NCBI GenBank assembly: GCA_900551355.1
Contig: URVR01000024.1
Coordinates: forward strand, 1-14,525
Length of the DNA stretch: 14,525 nucleotides
Direction: 5' to 3'
From: an uncultured Eubacteriales bacterium
GTDB taxonomy: Bacteria; Bacillota; Clostridia; Oscillospirales; Oscillospiraceae
The position numbers and the translations under genes were made by a program. The notes under the pieces were generated by a model that was given only the letters and a program-made list of their open reading frames with translations, was not told where the DNA came from and did not search any database. Shown one piece after another: positions 1 to 7,165 of this stretch; position 1 is the stretch's first letter; the number at the start of each line of letters is the position of its first letter.

Positions 1-49
1 ATCTACACTTATGCGATCGTCGGCAGCGTCAGATGTGTATAAGAGACAG
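1..49. other. Illumina Nextera i5 adapter (artefact)
   Basis: The first 49 bases reproduce the Nextera read-1 construct: the tail of the P5 primer ATCTACAC (1-8), an 8-base index TTATGCGA (9-16), the adapter TCGTCGGCAGCGTC (17-30) and the Tn5 mosaic end AGATGTGTATAAGAGACAG (31-49). Genomic sequence begins at 50. This is untrimmed library sequence, not part of the organism. Read in frame it adds the false N-terminal peptide MRSSAASDVYKRQ to the first gene. The index matches, from memory, the Nextera S522 barcode. Confidence 0.98.
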
Positions 50-1084
50 ATGCGGGATAACTGGCTGGTGCGCCTCACGGCCATGACCGCCCTGACGGCG
101 GCCATCTTCGTGGGCATCTCCCTGGCCCCCGCCGCCCCCACGCTGGACGCCATCTGCATCCTGGTCACCGGCTCCGGCCCCCAGGTGGTGTCCCAGGACA
201 CGGCGGAGCTGGACCGCGACTATCTGTCCCTGCGCCGCAGTCTGGGCGGCAGCCACACCATGCAGTATATCCTCCAGCCCGGCCGCACCGTCACGGTGCA
301 TCACAACGACCGCACCGTCACCGCTGTCTCTCAGGGCGAGCGTCTGCCGGTCTTTCTGGACCGCTGCGGCATCCGGCTGGGCAGCGACGAGATGGTGGAG
401 CTGGATCTCACCGGCGATGAGCTGTCCCTCCGCATCAGCAGCACCCTGACCTACCAGCACTTCGTGACGGTGGAGACGGACTATGCCGTGGAGCGCACCC
501 CCGATCCCCTGATGGACAAGGGCACGGAGACCGTCATCCGCAAGGGCGTCTCCGGCCACATCGTCGAGACGTATGAGGACACGGTGGTGCGGGGTGAGGT
601 GGTGTCCACCCGCTATGTGGGCGCCAGCCACGACACCTCCCATGCCGAGCTGATCCGCTACGGCACCCGGGTCTACGAGGTGGCACAGGACGACACCATC
701 GACCGCGTGGTGCCCAACGCAGACGGCGAGGGCGGCATCCTCTACTTCAAGTCCGGCGACACCATGACGTACTCCAAGGTCATGGCCTGCAGTTCCACCG
801 CCTATTACAGCGGCGGAGACGGCGGCGCCGCCTGGACCACTGCCGTGGGCGCCAGCGTGGGCATCGGCACCATCGCCGTGGACCCCACCGTTATCCCCTA
901 CTACACCAAAATGTTCATCCAGACCACCAACGGCAGCCGTGTCTACGGCATGGGCACCGCGCTGGACTGCGGCGGCGCCATCAAGGGCAACATCGTAGAC
1001 CTGTGGTTCCCCTCCTATGCGGACTGCCGCGGCTGGGGCCGCCGCGCCGTCACCGTGTATATCCTGGACAAAAAGGCATCCTGA
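50..1084 (+). CDS. 3D domain-containing cell-wall protein with G5-like region
   Basis: Likely a membrane-anchored or secreted peptidoglycan-acting protein of the YabE/resuscitation-factor type (344 aa from the ATG at 50). Residues 8-30 form a hydrophobic signal or anchor helix. Residues about 75-135 resemble the DUF348-type repeat, and about 145-190 are G5-like, ending VVSTRYVG. The C-terminal 3D domain (about 245-338) holds the three aspartates that name it: D278 in AVDP, D306 in ALDCGG and D317 in IVDLWF, then WGRRAVTVYIL. 3D domains are related to the lytic transglycosylase MltA barrel, so cell-wall cleavage is the family role. The 5' end is uncertain: the adapter joins exactly at this ATG, so no ribosome site is visible and the gene could begin further upstream. 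It ends at a strong terminator and seems transcribed alone or as the last gene of an operon. Confidence 0.85.
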   Translation: MRDNWLVRLTAMTALTAAIFVGISLAPAAPTLDAICILVTGSGPQVVSQDTAELDRDYLSLRRSLGGSHTMQYILQPGRTVTVHHNDRTVTAVSQGERLPVFLDRCGIRLGSDEMVELDLTGDELSLRISSTLTYQHFVTVETDYAVERTPDPLMDKGTETVIRKGVSGHIVETYEDTVVRGEVVSTRYVGASHDTSHAELIRYGTRVYEVAQDDTIDRVVPNADGEGGILYFKSGDTMTYSKVMACSSTAYYSGGDGGAAWTTAVGASVGIGTIAVDPTVIPYYTKMFIQTTNGSRVYGMGTALDCGGAIKGNIVDLWFPSYADCRGWGRRAVTVYILDKKAS

Positions 1085-1114
1085 CGGAGATGCACCGCCC
1101 CCATTTACCTGCAG

Positions 1115-1155
1115 AAAGCCCTGTATGTGCCGCAAGCACATACAGGGCTTTTTTT
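1115..1155 (+). terminator. Rho-independent terminator of the 3D-domain gene
   Basis: A 12-bp perfect stem, GCCCTGTATGTG (1118-1129) and CACATACAGGGC (1137-1148), with a 7-nt loop, is followed by seven T residues (1149-1155). It lies 33 nt after the stop of the 3D-domain gene. On the minus strand the same stem follows the dihydrouridine synthase stop but has only three T residues, so it would be a weaker stop for that convergent gene. Confidence 0.92.
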
Positions 1156-2114
1156 CACACTTTGATGACCGCATCCTCCCGCAGCGGGCACTGCGTCAGC
1201 AGGCGCTCCGCCGCCGGCAGATACTCCGCCAGCGTTTTCGCCTTGCGGATGGCCTTCAGCTCCCGCTCCGCGCCGTCGAAGCTGCCGCTCAGCCAGTTCC
1301 ACAGCTCCCGCATCCGGTGCAGCACCGGCGTGTCGCCGGACAGCCGCTGCCGGTAGTCCGCCAGCAGCCGGTGATGGAACGCCGTCAGCTCCTGACGGGA
1401 GGCGGCCTCGCCGCCCCGCAGCCGCCGCCCCAGCGCCGGATCGGCGATAAGGCCCCGGCCCATCATCACCGCCTTCACCTGCGGGTACGCACGGCAGAAC
1501 GCGGCCACGTCCGCCGCCGTGAACAGGTCGCCGTTGTACACCGGCGCTTCCCGCCGCCGTGCCAGCGCCGCGTCAAAGGCGTCCCGGTGCACCGTCCCCC
1601 TGTAGAATTCCTTCTGCACCCGGGGATGGACGATCAGCTCCGAGATCGGGTACCTCTCATAGATGTCCAGCAGCCGCTGCCACTCCGCCGGATCGTTCTT
1701 TCCGATGCGGGTCTTGACAGACACCTGCATGTCCGGCAGCGCCGAGAATATCTCGCCCAGGCACCGCTCCAGCTCCTCCGGATAGGTCAGCAGCCCCGCT
1801 CCCTTGTGCTTGGCGGTGACGGTCCCGGAGGGGCACCCCAGGTTGAAGTTCACCTCCCGGTAGCCCATGGCGTACAGCTCCCGTGCCGCCCACACGAAAT
1901 ACGCTCCCCGGTTGGTCAGCAGCTGCGGCACCGTGTCCCGCTCCCCCTGCGTCACCTCGTCCAGCTCCTTCTGCTGGAACGTCAGGTTCCCGTTGGGGGA
2001 CAGAAACGGCGTGAAATACTTGTCCATGCCGCCGAAGATGTCCCGCTGCGCCCTACGCCAGATGTAGGTGGTCAGTCCCTCCATGGGCGCGGCGTAAAGC
2101 TTTATGTCAACCAC
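1155..2114 (-). CDS. tRNA-dihydrouridine synthase family protein
   Basis: FMN enzyme that reduces a uridine to dihydrouridine in tRNA with NAD(P)H (319 aa, usual length for a short Firmicute Dus). The TIM barrel opens with YAAPMEGLT. The catalytic cysteine is C94 in NFNLGCPSG, with the family's conserved K104 and GAGLL following. K134 in KTRIG and H163 in VHPRV are the expected flavin/tRNA contacts; YNGDLF (about 193-198) and MMGRGL (about 218-222) bind the FMN phosphate. The start is a GTG at 2112-2114 preceded by GGAGGAGGG. It overlaps the 3' end of the GIY-YIG gene by 8 nt, so the two are probably translationally coupled. The Dus subgroup (A, B or C) and modified position cannot be assigned from sequence alone, so no symbol is given. 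Confidence 0.93.
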   Translation of the reverse strand: MVDIKLYAAPMEGLTTYIWRRAQRDIFGGMDKYFTPFLSPNGNLTFQQKELDEVTQGERDTVPQLLTNRGAYFVWAARELYAMGYREVNFNLGCPSGTVTAKHKGAGLLTYPEELERCLGEIFSALPDMQVSVKTRIGKNDPAEWQRLLDIYERYPISELIVHPRVQKEFYRGTVHRDAFDAALARRREAPVYNGDLFTAADVAAFCRAYPQVKAVMMGRGLIADPALGRRLRGGEAASRQELTAFHHRLLADYRQRLSGDTPVLHRMRELWNWLSGSFDGAERELKAIRKAKTLAEYLPAAERLLTQCPLREDAVIKV

Positions 2115-2448
2115 TATATCCCTCCTCCAGCAACCGCTCCAGCGTCATATCCCGCACCGGCACGCAGTCGCATCCCGCCAGTGCCGGCAGCGCCTCCCTC
2201 ACCTGCTCCGGCGCGGCCAGCAGCGCCAGCTTCTGCGCCCGGGTCAGGGTCTTGAAGGCGTACTCCAGCCGGGCCGCCGCCGTTCTGCCGCCGCAGCGCC
2301 ACAGTCCCGCCAGCGCCTGCGGCGGATGGGCGCGGGTGTACTTGGCGCCCCTTCCCGCGGTGTGCAGCGCCATGCGGCGGCGCAGGTCGTTGGTCATCCC
2401 GGTATACAGACTGCCGTCCCGGCACACCAGCACATAGACGAAATACAA
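2107..2448 (-). CDS. GIY-YIG nuclease family protein (UPF0213/YhbQ-like)
   Basis: Small single-domain GIY-YIG protein (113 aa from a TTG start at 2446-2448). The GIY and YIG elements are VYVL (residues 4-7) and YTG (15-17), followed by the arginine cluster LRRRM (22-26), H29, GAKYTRAHPP, and the metal-binding glutamate E62 in ARLEYAFK. This is the layout of the YhbQ/UPF0213 group, whose members are suspected DNA-repair or structure-specific nucleases. It is first in a two-gene unit with the dihydrouridine synthase. The start is doubtful: no in-frame ATG exists. TTG at 2448 has a G-rich AAAGGGGG upstream, while the best ribosome site plus ATG (2502-2506 and 2493-2495) is in another frame, which may mean a 1-nt indel in a G5 run. 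Confidence 0.8.
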   Translation of the reverse strand: MYFVYVLVCRDGSLYTGMTNDLRRRMALHTAGRGAKYTRAHPPQALAGLWRCGGRTAAARLEYAFKTLTRAQKLALLAAPEQVREALPALAGCDCVPVRDMTLERLLEEGYSG

Positions 2449-2489
2449 CGGCGCCGCCCCCTTTCTTCCCCCATCATACCCGATATTTC

Positions 2490-2518
2490 TTGCATTGGCA
2501 ACCTCCGTATGATAAAAT
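2490..2518 (+). promoter_or_regulatory. SigA-type promoter of the 247-aa/PLP-enzyme operon
   Basis: TTGCAT (2490-2495), 17-bp spacer, TAAAAT (2513-2518). Predicted transcription start is near 2525, giving a leader of about 60 nt. GGCAAC (2497-2502) and GTTGCC (2524-2529) flank the -10 as inverted arms. Confidence 0.65.
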
Positions 2519-2541
2519 ATGGTGTTGCCATCGGTTAACAA
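2514..2541 (-). promoter_or_regulatory. Candidate promoter of the GIY-YIG/dus unit
   Basis: On the minus strand TTGTTA (2541-2536) and TATTTT (2519-2514) are 16 bp apart. The -10 shares its A/T run with the oppositely directed promoter at 2490-2518, so the two promoters would exclude one another. Predicted transcription would start near 2507, directly at a GGAGG. Confidence 0.35.
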
Positions 2542-2566
2542 GGGCAAGCACGCCTGTCAACCGATG
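2529..2566 (+). promoter_or_regulatory. Leader hairpin upstream of the 247-aa gene
   Basis: CATCGGTT (2529-2536) pairs perfectly with AACCGATG (2559-2566); after one mismatch, ACA/TGT also pair inside. The stem would begin about 5 nt from the predicted 5' end of the mRNA and end 10 nt before the ribosome site (GAGGG, 2576-2580). It has no T-run, so it is not a terminator. It may stabilise the mRNA or be an operator dyad. Confidence 0.5.
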
Positions 2567-2585
2567 TTAGAAAGCGAGGGATACT

Positions 2586-3329
2586 ATGACCCTTTTTGAC
2601 TACTATGCACAATACATGACCGAGCTCTGGGAGGGCAATCGCCCCGCCCCGGAGGGCATCACCCTGCCGGACAGCGGCGACGAGAGCGCCCGCATCCAAT
2701 CACTGGGACAGCAGCTGCAAGCCATGGGCATGGCCGATTTCGTCCGGGCCTGCGCCGCCCAGGACGGCACCATCCTGCCGGAGGAGCTGTTCAGTGAGCA
2801 TGTCGACCCCAACGGTCTTGAGTTCTTTCTGCGCGATTCGGATGCGCCGGAACCCGCGCCGGAGCGGCCCGCAACTCCCGATCCCGATGCCAACAAGCAC
2901 GCCTTCGAGGTGTTTCTGGACTGCATCGCCATGGACGACGGTCTGGTGCGGTACCTCATCGACGTGCTGAAGCGCATGGACCGCAAGGAGTTCTTCAAGC
3001 TCAGCCAGATCACCACCAAGCTGGATCTGGACCCGGAGGAGTTCCTCTACTGGCTGGGCCGCCGGGAGCTGTACGCCGGTGAGGAGGAGCAGGCCTGCGC
3101 CGCCATGATGGATCACGCCCTGCTGCGTCTGGCGGAGGAGGGACGGCTGGACGTGGTGGCCGCCCTGCTCAGCGGCGACCAGAAGACCTTCGAAGCCCTG
3201 CGCTGCGAGGCGCCGGAGCTTGTCCACGCCCCGGTGGCCACCTATGACTGGTACGCCCGGAACTATCTGGACCGGGACTACCCCATCCGTCTCATCATGC
3301 GCCTGAACGGCGTCAAATTCCCCCAATGA
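2586..3329 (+). CDS. Uncharacterised acidic protein, 247 aa
   Basis: Not recognised. The ATG at 2586 follows GAGGG by 5 nt. The protein is soluble, acidic and probably mostly helical. An N-terminal block (1-88) is joined by a Pro/Asp-rich linker (about 89-105, PEPAPERPATPDPDA) to a C-terminal block (106-247). The C-terminal block contains KRMDRKEFFKLSQITTKLDLDPEEFLYWLGRRELY, split by no obvious motif, and ends with an aromatic-rich segment (YDWYARNYLDRDYP). There is no signal peptide, membrane helix or cysteine cluster. Its stop lies 10 nt before the start of the methionine gamma-lyase family gene, whose ribosome site overlaps this gene's TGA, so they are co-transcribed and likely co-regulated. 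A role linked to that enzyme is inference only. Confidence 0.8.
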   Translation: MTLFDYYAQYMTELWEGNRPAPEGITLPDSGDESARIQSLGQQLQAMGMADFVRACAAQDGTILPEELFSEHVDPNGLEFFLRDSDAPEPAPERPATPDPDANKHAFEVFLDCIAMDDGLVRYLIDVLKRMDRKEFFKLSQITTKLDLDPEEFLYWLGRRELYAGEEEQACAAMMDHALLRLAEEGRLDVVAALLSGDQKTFEALRCEAPELVHAPVATYDWYARNYLDRDYPIRLIMRLNGVKFPQ

Positions 3330-3339
3330 GGTACACCGT

Positions 3340-4614
3340 ATGAACGAACAGTACAAAGCTCTCGGCGTCAGCGACGCCGTGCTCACCTTCGGCGAGAAGG
3401 TCCTCGCCGGTCTGACGGAGCGCTTCTCCCAGATCGACGCCATCGCCGAGGCCAACCAGCTGAAGGTCATCGCCGCCATGCAGAAGAACCGGCTGGCCGC
3501 CAACCACTTCAACCTCTCCTCCGGCTACGGCTACGACGACGAGGGCCGCGACAATCTGGAGCGGGTCTATGCCGACTGCTTCGGCACCGAGGCGGCGCTG
3601 GTGCGCCCCCAGATCACCTGCGGCACCCACGCGCTGGCGCTGGCGCTGGGCGCCAATCTGCTGCCCGGCGACGAGCTGCTCAGCCCTGTGGGCGGCCCCT
3701 ACGACACGCTGGAGGAGGTCATCGGCATCCGCCCCTCCGCCGGCTCCCTCAAGGAGTACGGCGTCTCCTACCGGCAGGTGGACCTGCTGCCCGGCGGTGT
3801 CTTTGACTACGACGGCATCCGCGCCGCCATCGGCCCCAGAACAAAGCTCATCACCATCCAGCGCTCCAAGGGCTACGCCACCCGTCCCAGCTTCTCTGTG
3901 GAGCAGATCGGCCAGCTCATCGCCTTCTGCAAGCAGTGCAAGCCGGATGTGATCTGCATGGTGGACAACTGCTACGGCGAGTTCACCGAGCTGCGGGAGC
4001 CGTCCAACGTAGGCGCAGACATGATCGTGGGCAGCCTCATCAAGAACCCCGGCGGCGGTCTGGCCCCCACCGGCGGCTATGTCTGCGGCCGGGCCGACCT
4101 CATCGACCGCTGTGCCCGCCGCCTGTCCGCCCCCGGCCTGGGCCGGGAGGTCGGCGCCAATCTGGGCCTGCTGACCCAGCTGTATCAGGGCTTTTTCCTC
4201 TCCCCCACCGTGACGGCCTCCGCCGTGAAGGGCGCGGTGTTCGCCGCCGCCTGCTATGAAGCGCTGGGCTTCCGGGTGGTGCCCGCCGCCGCTGAGACCC
4301 GCCACGACATCATCCAGGCCGTGGAGCTGGGCAGCCGGGAGGGCATGGTGGCCTTCTGCAAGGGCATTCAGGCCGCCGCCCCGGTGGACAGCTACGTCAC
4401 CCCGGAGCCGTGGGCCATGCCCGGCTACGACAGTGAGGTCATCATGGCCGCCGGCGCCTTCGTGCAGGGCAGCTCCATCGAGCTTTCCGCCGACGGCCCC
4501 ATCCGCCCGCCCTACGCCGTGTACTTCCAGGGCGGCCTGACGTGGTATCACGCCAAGCTGGGCATCCTGATGAGCCTGCAGAAGATGCTGGAGGCCGGTC
4601 TCATCTCACTCTAA
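3340..4614 (+). CDS. Methionine gamma-lyase / aluminium-resistance family PLP enzyme
   Basis: Fold-type I PLP enzyme of the family often annotated as YnbB, aluminium resistance protein or methionine gamma-lyase family protein (424 aa, full family length). It sits in the Cys/Met-metabolism superfamily, expected to cleave a C-S bond of a sulfur amino acid, but the true substrate is not established. The PLP lysine is K235 in GSLIKNPGGG. D209 in MVDNCYGEF should contact the pyridine nitrogen, and ITCGTHALAL (92-101) is the phosphate/ring-stacking loop. Other family blocks are HFNLSSGYGYDD (56-67) and SPVGGPYDTLEEVIG. The ATG at 3340 follows GAGGT that overlaps the TGA of the upstream gene, indicating translational coupling. 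Elsewhere in Firmicutes this gene often lies near hfq and miaA; here its partner is the 247-aa unknown. Confidence 0.9.
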   Translation: MNEQYKALGVSDAVLTFGEKVLAGLTERFSQIDAIAEANQLKVIAAMQKNRLAANHFNLSSGYGYDDEGRDNLERVYADCFGTEAALVRPQITCGTHALALALGANLLPGDELLSPVGGPYDTLEEVIGIRPSAGSLKEYGVSYRQVDLLPGGVFDYDGIRAAIGPRTKLITIQRSKGYATRPSFSVEQIGQLIAFCKQCKPDVICMVDNCYGEFTELREPSNVGADMIVGSLIKNPGGGLAPTGGYVCGRADLIDRCARRLSAPGLGREVGANLGLLTQLYQGFFLSPTVTASAVKGAVFAAACYEALGFRVVPAAAETRHDIIQAVELGSREGMVAFCKGIQAAAPVDSYVTPEPWAMPGYDSEVIMAAGAFVQGSSIELSADGPIRPPYAVYFQGGLTWYHAKLGILMSLQKMLEAGLISL

Positions 4615-4730
4615 TTATGTAAACTTGCAGAGGTATCTATGCTCCTCCCTAATCACCCTTTTCGAAGGCGTCCGCCACCCGCTGTATTCTCCAACGTATA
4701 AATCTTATGTAAACTAAAAAGGAGAATATT

Positions 4731-5639
4731 ATGTGGTTTTGGTTTTCCCTCATCGCTCTGATCTGCTGGAGCGGCTCTGACCTGTTCAGCAAGATCGGCT
4801 GTCAGGATGCGGACGATAAGTACAGCCATCTCAAGATGGTCATGGCCGTGGGCCTTGTGATGGGCCTCCACGCGGCCTACGAAATTTTCATCAACGGCAC
4901 GGAGATCAGCGGCAGCATCCTGCTGACCTACCTGCCGGTGTCCCTTCTGTACATCAGCTCCATGACCATCGGCTACATCGGCCTCAGGTACATCGAGCTG
5001 TCCATCTCCTCCCCCATCTGCAACTCCTCCGGCGCGCTGGTGGCGGTGCTGGCGCTGGCCACCGGCGGTCTGGGCGATCTGGTGCCCGCCCAGCTCATCG
5101 CCACGGGTCTTGTCTGCCTGGGCGTCATCGGCCTCGGCGTTGTGGAGGCCCGGGAGGACGACGACCTCCGTGCCGCCCGGCAGGAGGCCAGCAACCACCG
5201 CTACGCCAAGTCCGTGCTGGCCCTGGCGCTGCCGGTGATCTACTGCCTGCTGGACGCGCTGGGCACCTTTGCCGACAGCCGCGTGCTGGAGACGCTGGAC
5301 GAGGACAGCGCCAACTGCGCCTATGAGCTGACGTTCCTGCTGGCGGGCATCGTGTGCTTCGTCTATGTGGTGCTCATCAAAAAGAGCAAGCTCATCCCCA
5401 AGCGGGAGGGGCCCAAGTACATCGGCGCCGTCTGCGAGACGGCGGGCCAGTTCGCCTACATCTACGCCCTGGCGGACACCGCCCATGTGGCACTGGCCGC
5501 CCCCATCATCTCCGCCTACTGCGTGGCCTCCGTGCTGTGGAGCCGCCTGTTCCTCAAGGAGAAGCTGAGCTGGAAGCACTACGCCATGATCGCGCTGGTG
5601 GTGGCCGGCATCGTTATCCTGGGCCTGTACGACGCATAA
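4731..5639 (+). CDS. EamA/DMT-family transporter
   Basis: Integral membrane protein of the drug/metabolite transporter superfamily (302 aa, the standard two-EamA-repeat length). About ten hydrophobic helices can be traced, in two halves separated by a charged cytoplasmic stretch (about 139-160, EAREDDDLRAARQEAS). The family signature is seen in each half: SISSPICNSSGALVAVLAL (about 91-109), and APIISAYCVASVLWSR followed by KEKLSWKHY near the C terminus. The substrate is unknown; relatives export amino acids, metabolites or toxic compounds. The ATG at 4731 follows AAAAAGGAGA. It lies 116 nt after the PLP enzyme with no terminator between, so it may be the last gene of that operon or have its own promoter. 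The gene ends in a strong bidirectional terminator. Confidence 0.9.
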   Translation: MWFWFSLIALICWSGSDLFSKIGCQDADDKYSHLKMVMAVGLVMGLHAAYEIFINGTEISGSILLTYLPVSLLYISSMTIGYIGLRYIELSISSPICNSSGALVAVLALATGGLGDLVPAQLIATGLVCLGVIGLGVVEAREDDDLRAARQEASNHRYAKSVLALALPVIYCLLDALGTFADSRVLETLDEDSANCAYELTFLLAGIVCFVYVVLIKKSKLIPKREGPKYIGAVCETAGQFAYIYALADTAHVALAAPIISAYCVASVLWSRLFLKEKLSWKHYAMIALVVAGIVILGLYDA

Positions 5640-5640
5640 A

Positions 5641-5692
5641 AAGCATAAAAATATTCCCCGACAGGTGTCGGGGAATATTTTTATGCTTCTTT
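5641..5692. terminator. Bidirectional terminator between the EamA gene and pfkA
   Basis: A 23-bp perfect inverted repeat (5641-5663 and 5666-5688) has CCCCGACA-GG-TGTCGGGG at its tip and A/T-rich lower arms that act as U-tracts in both directions. It lies right after the stop of the transporter (+) and abuts the pfkA stop (-), serving both convergent genes. Confidence 0.95.
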
Positions 5693-6669
5693 TACCGGCC
5701 GGTCATGACGGTCATGACCTCCAGCTCCTCCGGGTTCAGGGTCTTCTTCATGGCAAGGCCCTCGTCGATGTCCACATTGACGATCTGCTCGCCGCTGGCG
5801 CAGACGATGCGGTTGGTCTGGCCCTCTGCCAGCAGCTGCACCGCCTCGTAGCCCATGCGGGTTGCCATGACCCGGTCCTTGGCGCTGGCGTTGCCGCCCC
5901 GCTGGATGTGGCCCAGAATGGTGACGCGGGGGTCAAGCCCCAGCTTCTCCCGGATCTCCTCGCCCACGGCAATGCCGCTGGCCGCGCCCTCGGCCACCAC
6001 GATCATAAAGTTGGTCTTGCCGCTGAGCCGCGCCCGGCGGATCTTCTCGGCCACATGCAGGTCAAAGTCGTAGGCCCGCTCCGGCACCAGCACCGCCGTA
6101 GCGCCCACGGCCACGCCCACATACAGCGCCAGATATCCGGCCCGGTGGCCCATGACCTCCACCACGGAGCAGCGCTCGTGGGACTGCATGGTGTCCCGCA
6201 GCCGGTCGATGCACTCCACCGCCGTGTTGGCGGCGGTATCAAAGCCGATGGTGTAGTCGGTGCACACGATGTCGTTGTCGATGGTGCCGGGAATGCCCAC
6301 CACGGAGATGCCGAACTTGGACAGGTCCTGCGCGCCCCGGAACGTGCCGTCGCCGCCGATGGCCACCAGGCCGTCCAGCCCCAGCAGCTTGCAGGTGTTG
6401 GCCGCCTTCTGCTGGCCCTCCCTGGTGCGGAACTCGTCGCACCGGGCGCTGTACAGGATGGTGCCGCCACGGTTGATGATGCGGCTGACGCTGGAGTTGT
6501 CCATCTCCATAAAGTCCCCGGCGATCAGACCGGCATAGCCCCGGCGGATGCCCACGCACTCGATGCCCCGGGTCAGGGAGCTGCGCACCACCGCGCGGAT
6601 GCAGGCGTTCATGCCCGGCGCGTCGCCGCCGCTGGTCAGTACGCCGATACGCTTGACTGCATTGTTCAT
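5692..6669 (-). CDS. pfkA: ATP-dependent 6-phosphofructokinase
   Basis: Phosphorylates fructose 6-phosphate to fructose 1,6-bisphosphate, the committed step of glycolysis (325 aa, usual about 320). The glycine loop is LTSGGDAPGMN (11-21). GGDG at 105-108 marks ATP use (PPi enzymes have GGDD). PGTIDNDI carries the catalytic base D131, equivalent to E. coli D127. Effector and substrate blocks include RRGYAGLI (42-49) and GHIQRGGNASAKDR (253-266). The start is the ATG at 6667-6669, with GAGG 10 nt upstream; longer reading frames would run into the promoter. One oddity is MGHRAG at 173-178, where most enzymes have MGRHAG or similar, so the arginine that contacts the sugar phosphate is moved or replaced. 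It is transcribed alone, divergent from the 87-aa gene. Confidence 0.95.
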   Translation of the reverse strand: MNNAVKRIGVLTSGGDAPGMNACIRAVVRSSLTRGIECVGIRRGYAGLIAGDFMEMDNSSVSRIINRGGTILYSARCDEFRTREGQQKAANTCKLLGLDGLVAIGGDGTFRGAQDLSKFGISVVGIPGTIDNDIVCTDYTIGFDTAANTAVECIDRLRDTMQSHERCSVVEVMGHRAGYLALYVGVAVGATAVLVPERAYDFDLHVAEKIRRARLSGKTNFMIVVAEGAASGIAVGEEIREKLGLDPRVTILGHIQRGGNASAKDRVMATRMGYEAVQLLAEGQTNRIVCASGEQIVNVDIDEGLAMKKTLNPEELEVMTVMTGR

Positions 6670-6738
6670 ACGTTCTCTACCTCTTTCCTGTCTGGCGGCG
6701 CGGCCCGCAGGTCTGCGCCCCATCGTTTCCTCGCCCAT

Positions 6739-6767
6739 ATTGTACCATACGTTCGGCCTGTTTGCAA
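6739..6767 (-). promoter_or_regulatory. pfkA promoter
   Basis: On the minus strand TTGCAA (6767-6762), 17-bp spacer, TACAAT (6744-6739). Both boxes are near consensus. Predicted start near 6732 gives a leader of about 62 nt. Confidence 0.85.
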
Positions 6768-6788
6768 CAAGCATTTGTGAAAACTTCT

Positions 6789-6817
6789 TGGACAAACCCT
6801 CATTTTTGTGGTATGCT
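6789..6817 (+). promoter_or_regulatory. Promoter of the 87-aa gene
   Basis: TGGACA (6789-6794), 17-bp spacer, TATGCT (6812-6817). Predicted start near 6824, leader about 67 nt with a small GCCGG/CCGGC stem (6821-6840). It is back to back with the pfkA promoter, whose -35 lies only 21 bp away. Confidence 0.65.
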
Positions 6818-6890
6818 GTTGCCGGAAGCGGCCTGCCGGCCTGCCCGTCCTCCCCGCTCCCACTTATCTTTCCGGAAAGGATGAGTCTCC

Positions 6891-7154
6891 ATGCACCCTC
6901 AGTTCGCCGAATTTACGCCCCGCTGGTTCAAGCGGGCCTTTGTCTACACCGGCTCCATCGGTGAGTTCCGCTACCGCTTCAAAACCGACAAGGACGCCGG
7001 CCTGCTCCACGCCGCCGTCTACTCCCAGCTGTGCTACGAGCTGGCCCGGGACATCGAGGAGCAGGACTTTCCCTGGGACGATGACGGCGTGAAGCAGCTG
7101 CAAAGCTGGCTCCAGAGTCGCTACGAGGCCTATTGCGCCGCCCACAGCGCCTGA
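6891..7154 (+). CDS. Uncharacterised small protein, 87 aa
   Basis: Not recognised. The ATG at 6891 follows GGAAAGGA; a recognisable promoter upstream and a perfect terminator downstream support a real monocistronic gene. The protein is soluble, rich in aromatic and charged residues (FTPRWFKRAFVYTGSIGEF, then FRYRFKTD), with two likely helices in the second half (HAAVYSQLCYELARDIEEQ and VKQLQSWLQSRYEAYCAAH). There is no signal peptide, membrane helix or metal-binding cysteine pattern. It is divergent from pfkA, which says little about function. Confidence 0.75.
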   Translation: MHPQFAEFTPRWFKRAFVYTGSIGEFRYRFKTDKDAGLLHAAVYSQLCYELARDIEEQDFPWDDDGVKQLQSWLQSRYEAYCAAHSA

Positions 7155-7165
7155 CCCATACGGCA

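Noticed and set aside
29..1174. 381-aa minus-strand open frame opposite the 3D-domain gene
   Set aside because: It is an Ala/Gly/His/Val-rich antisense shadow caused by G+C-rich codons, and its N-terminal part runs through the terminator and its end through the adapter.
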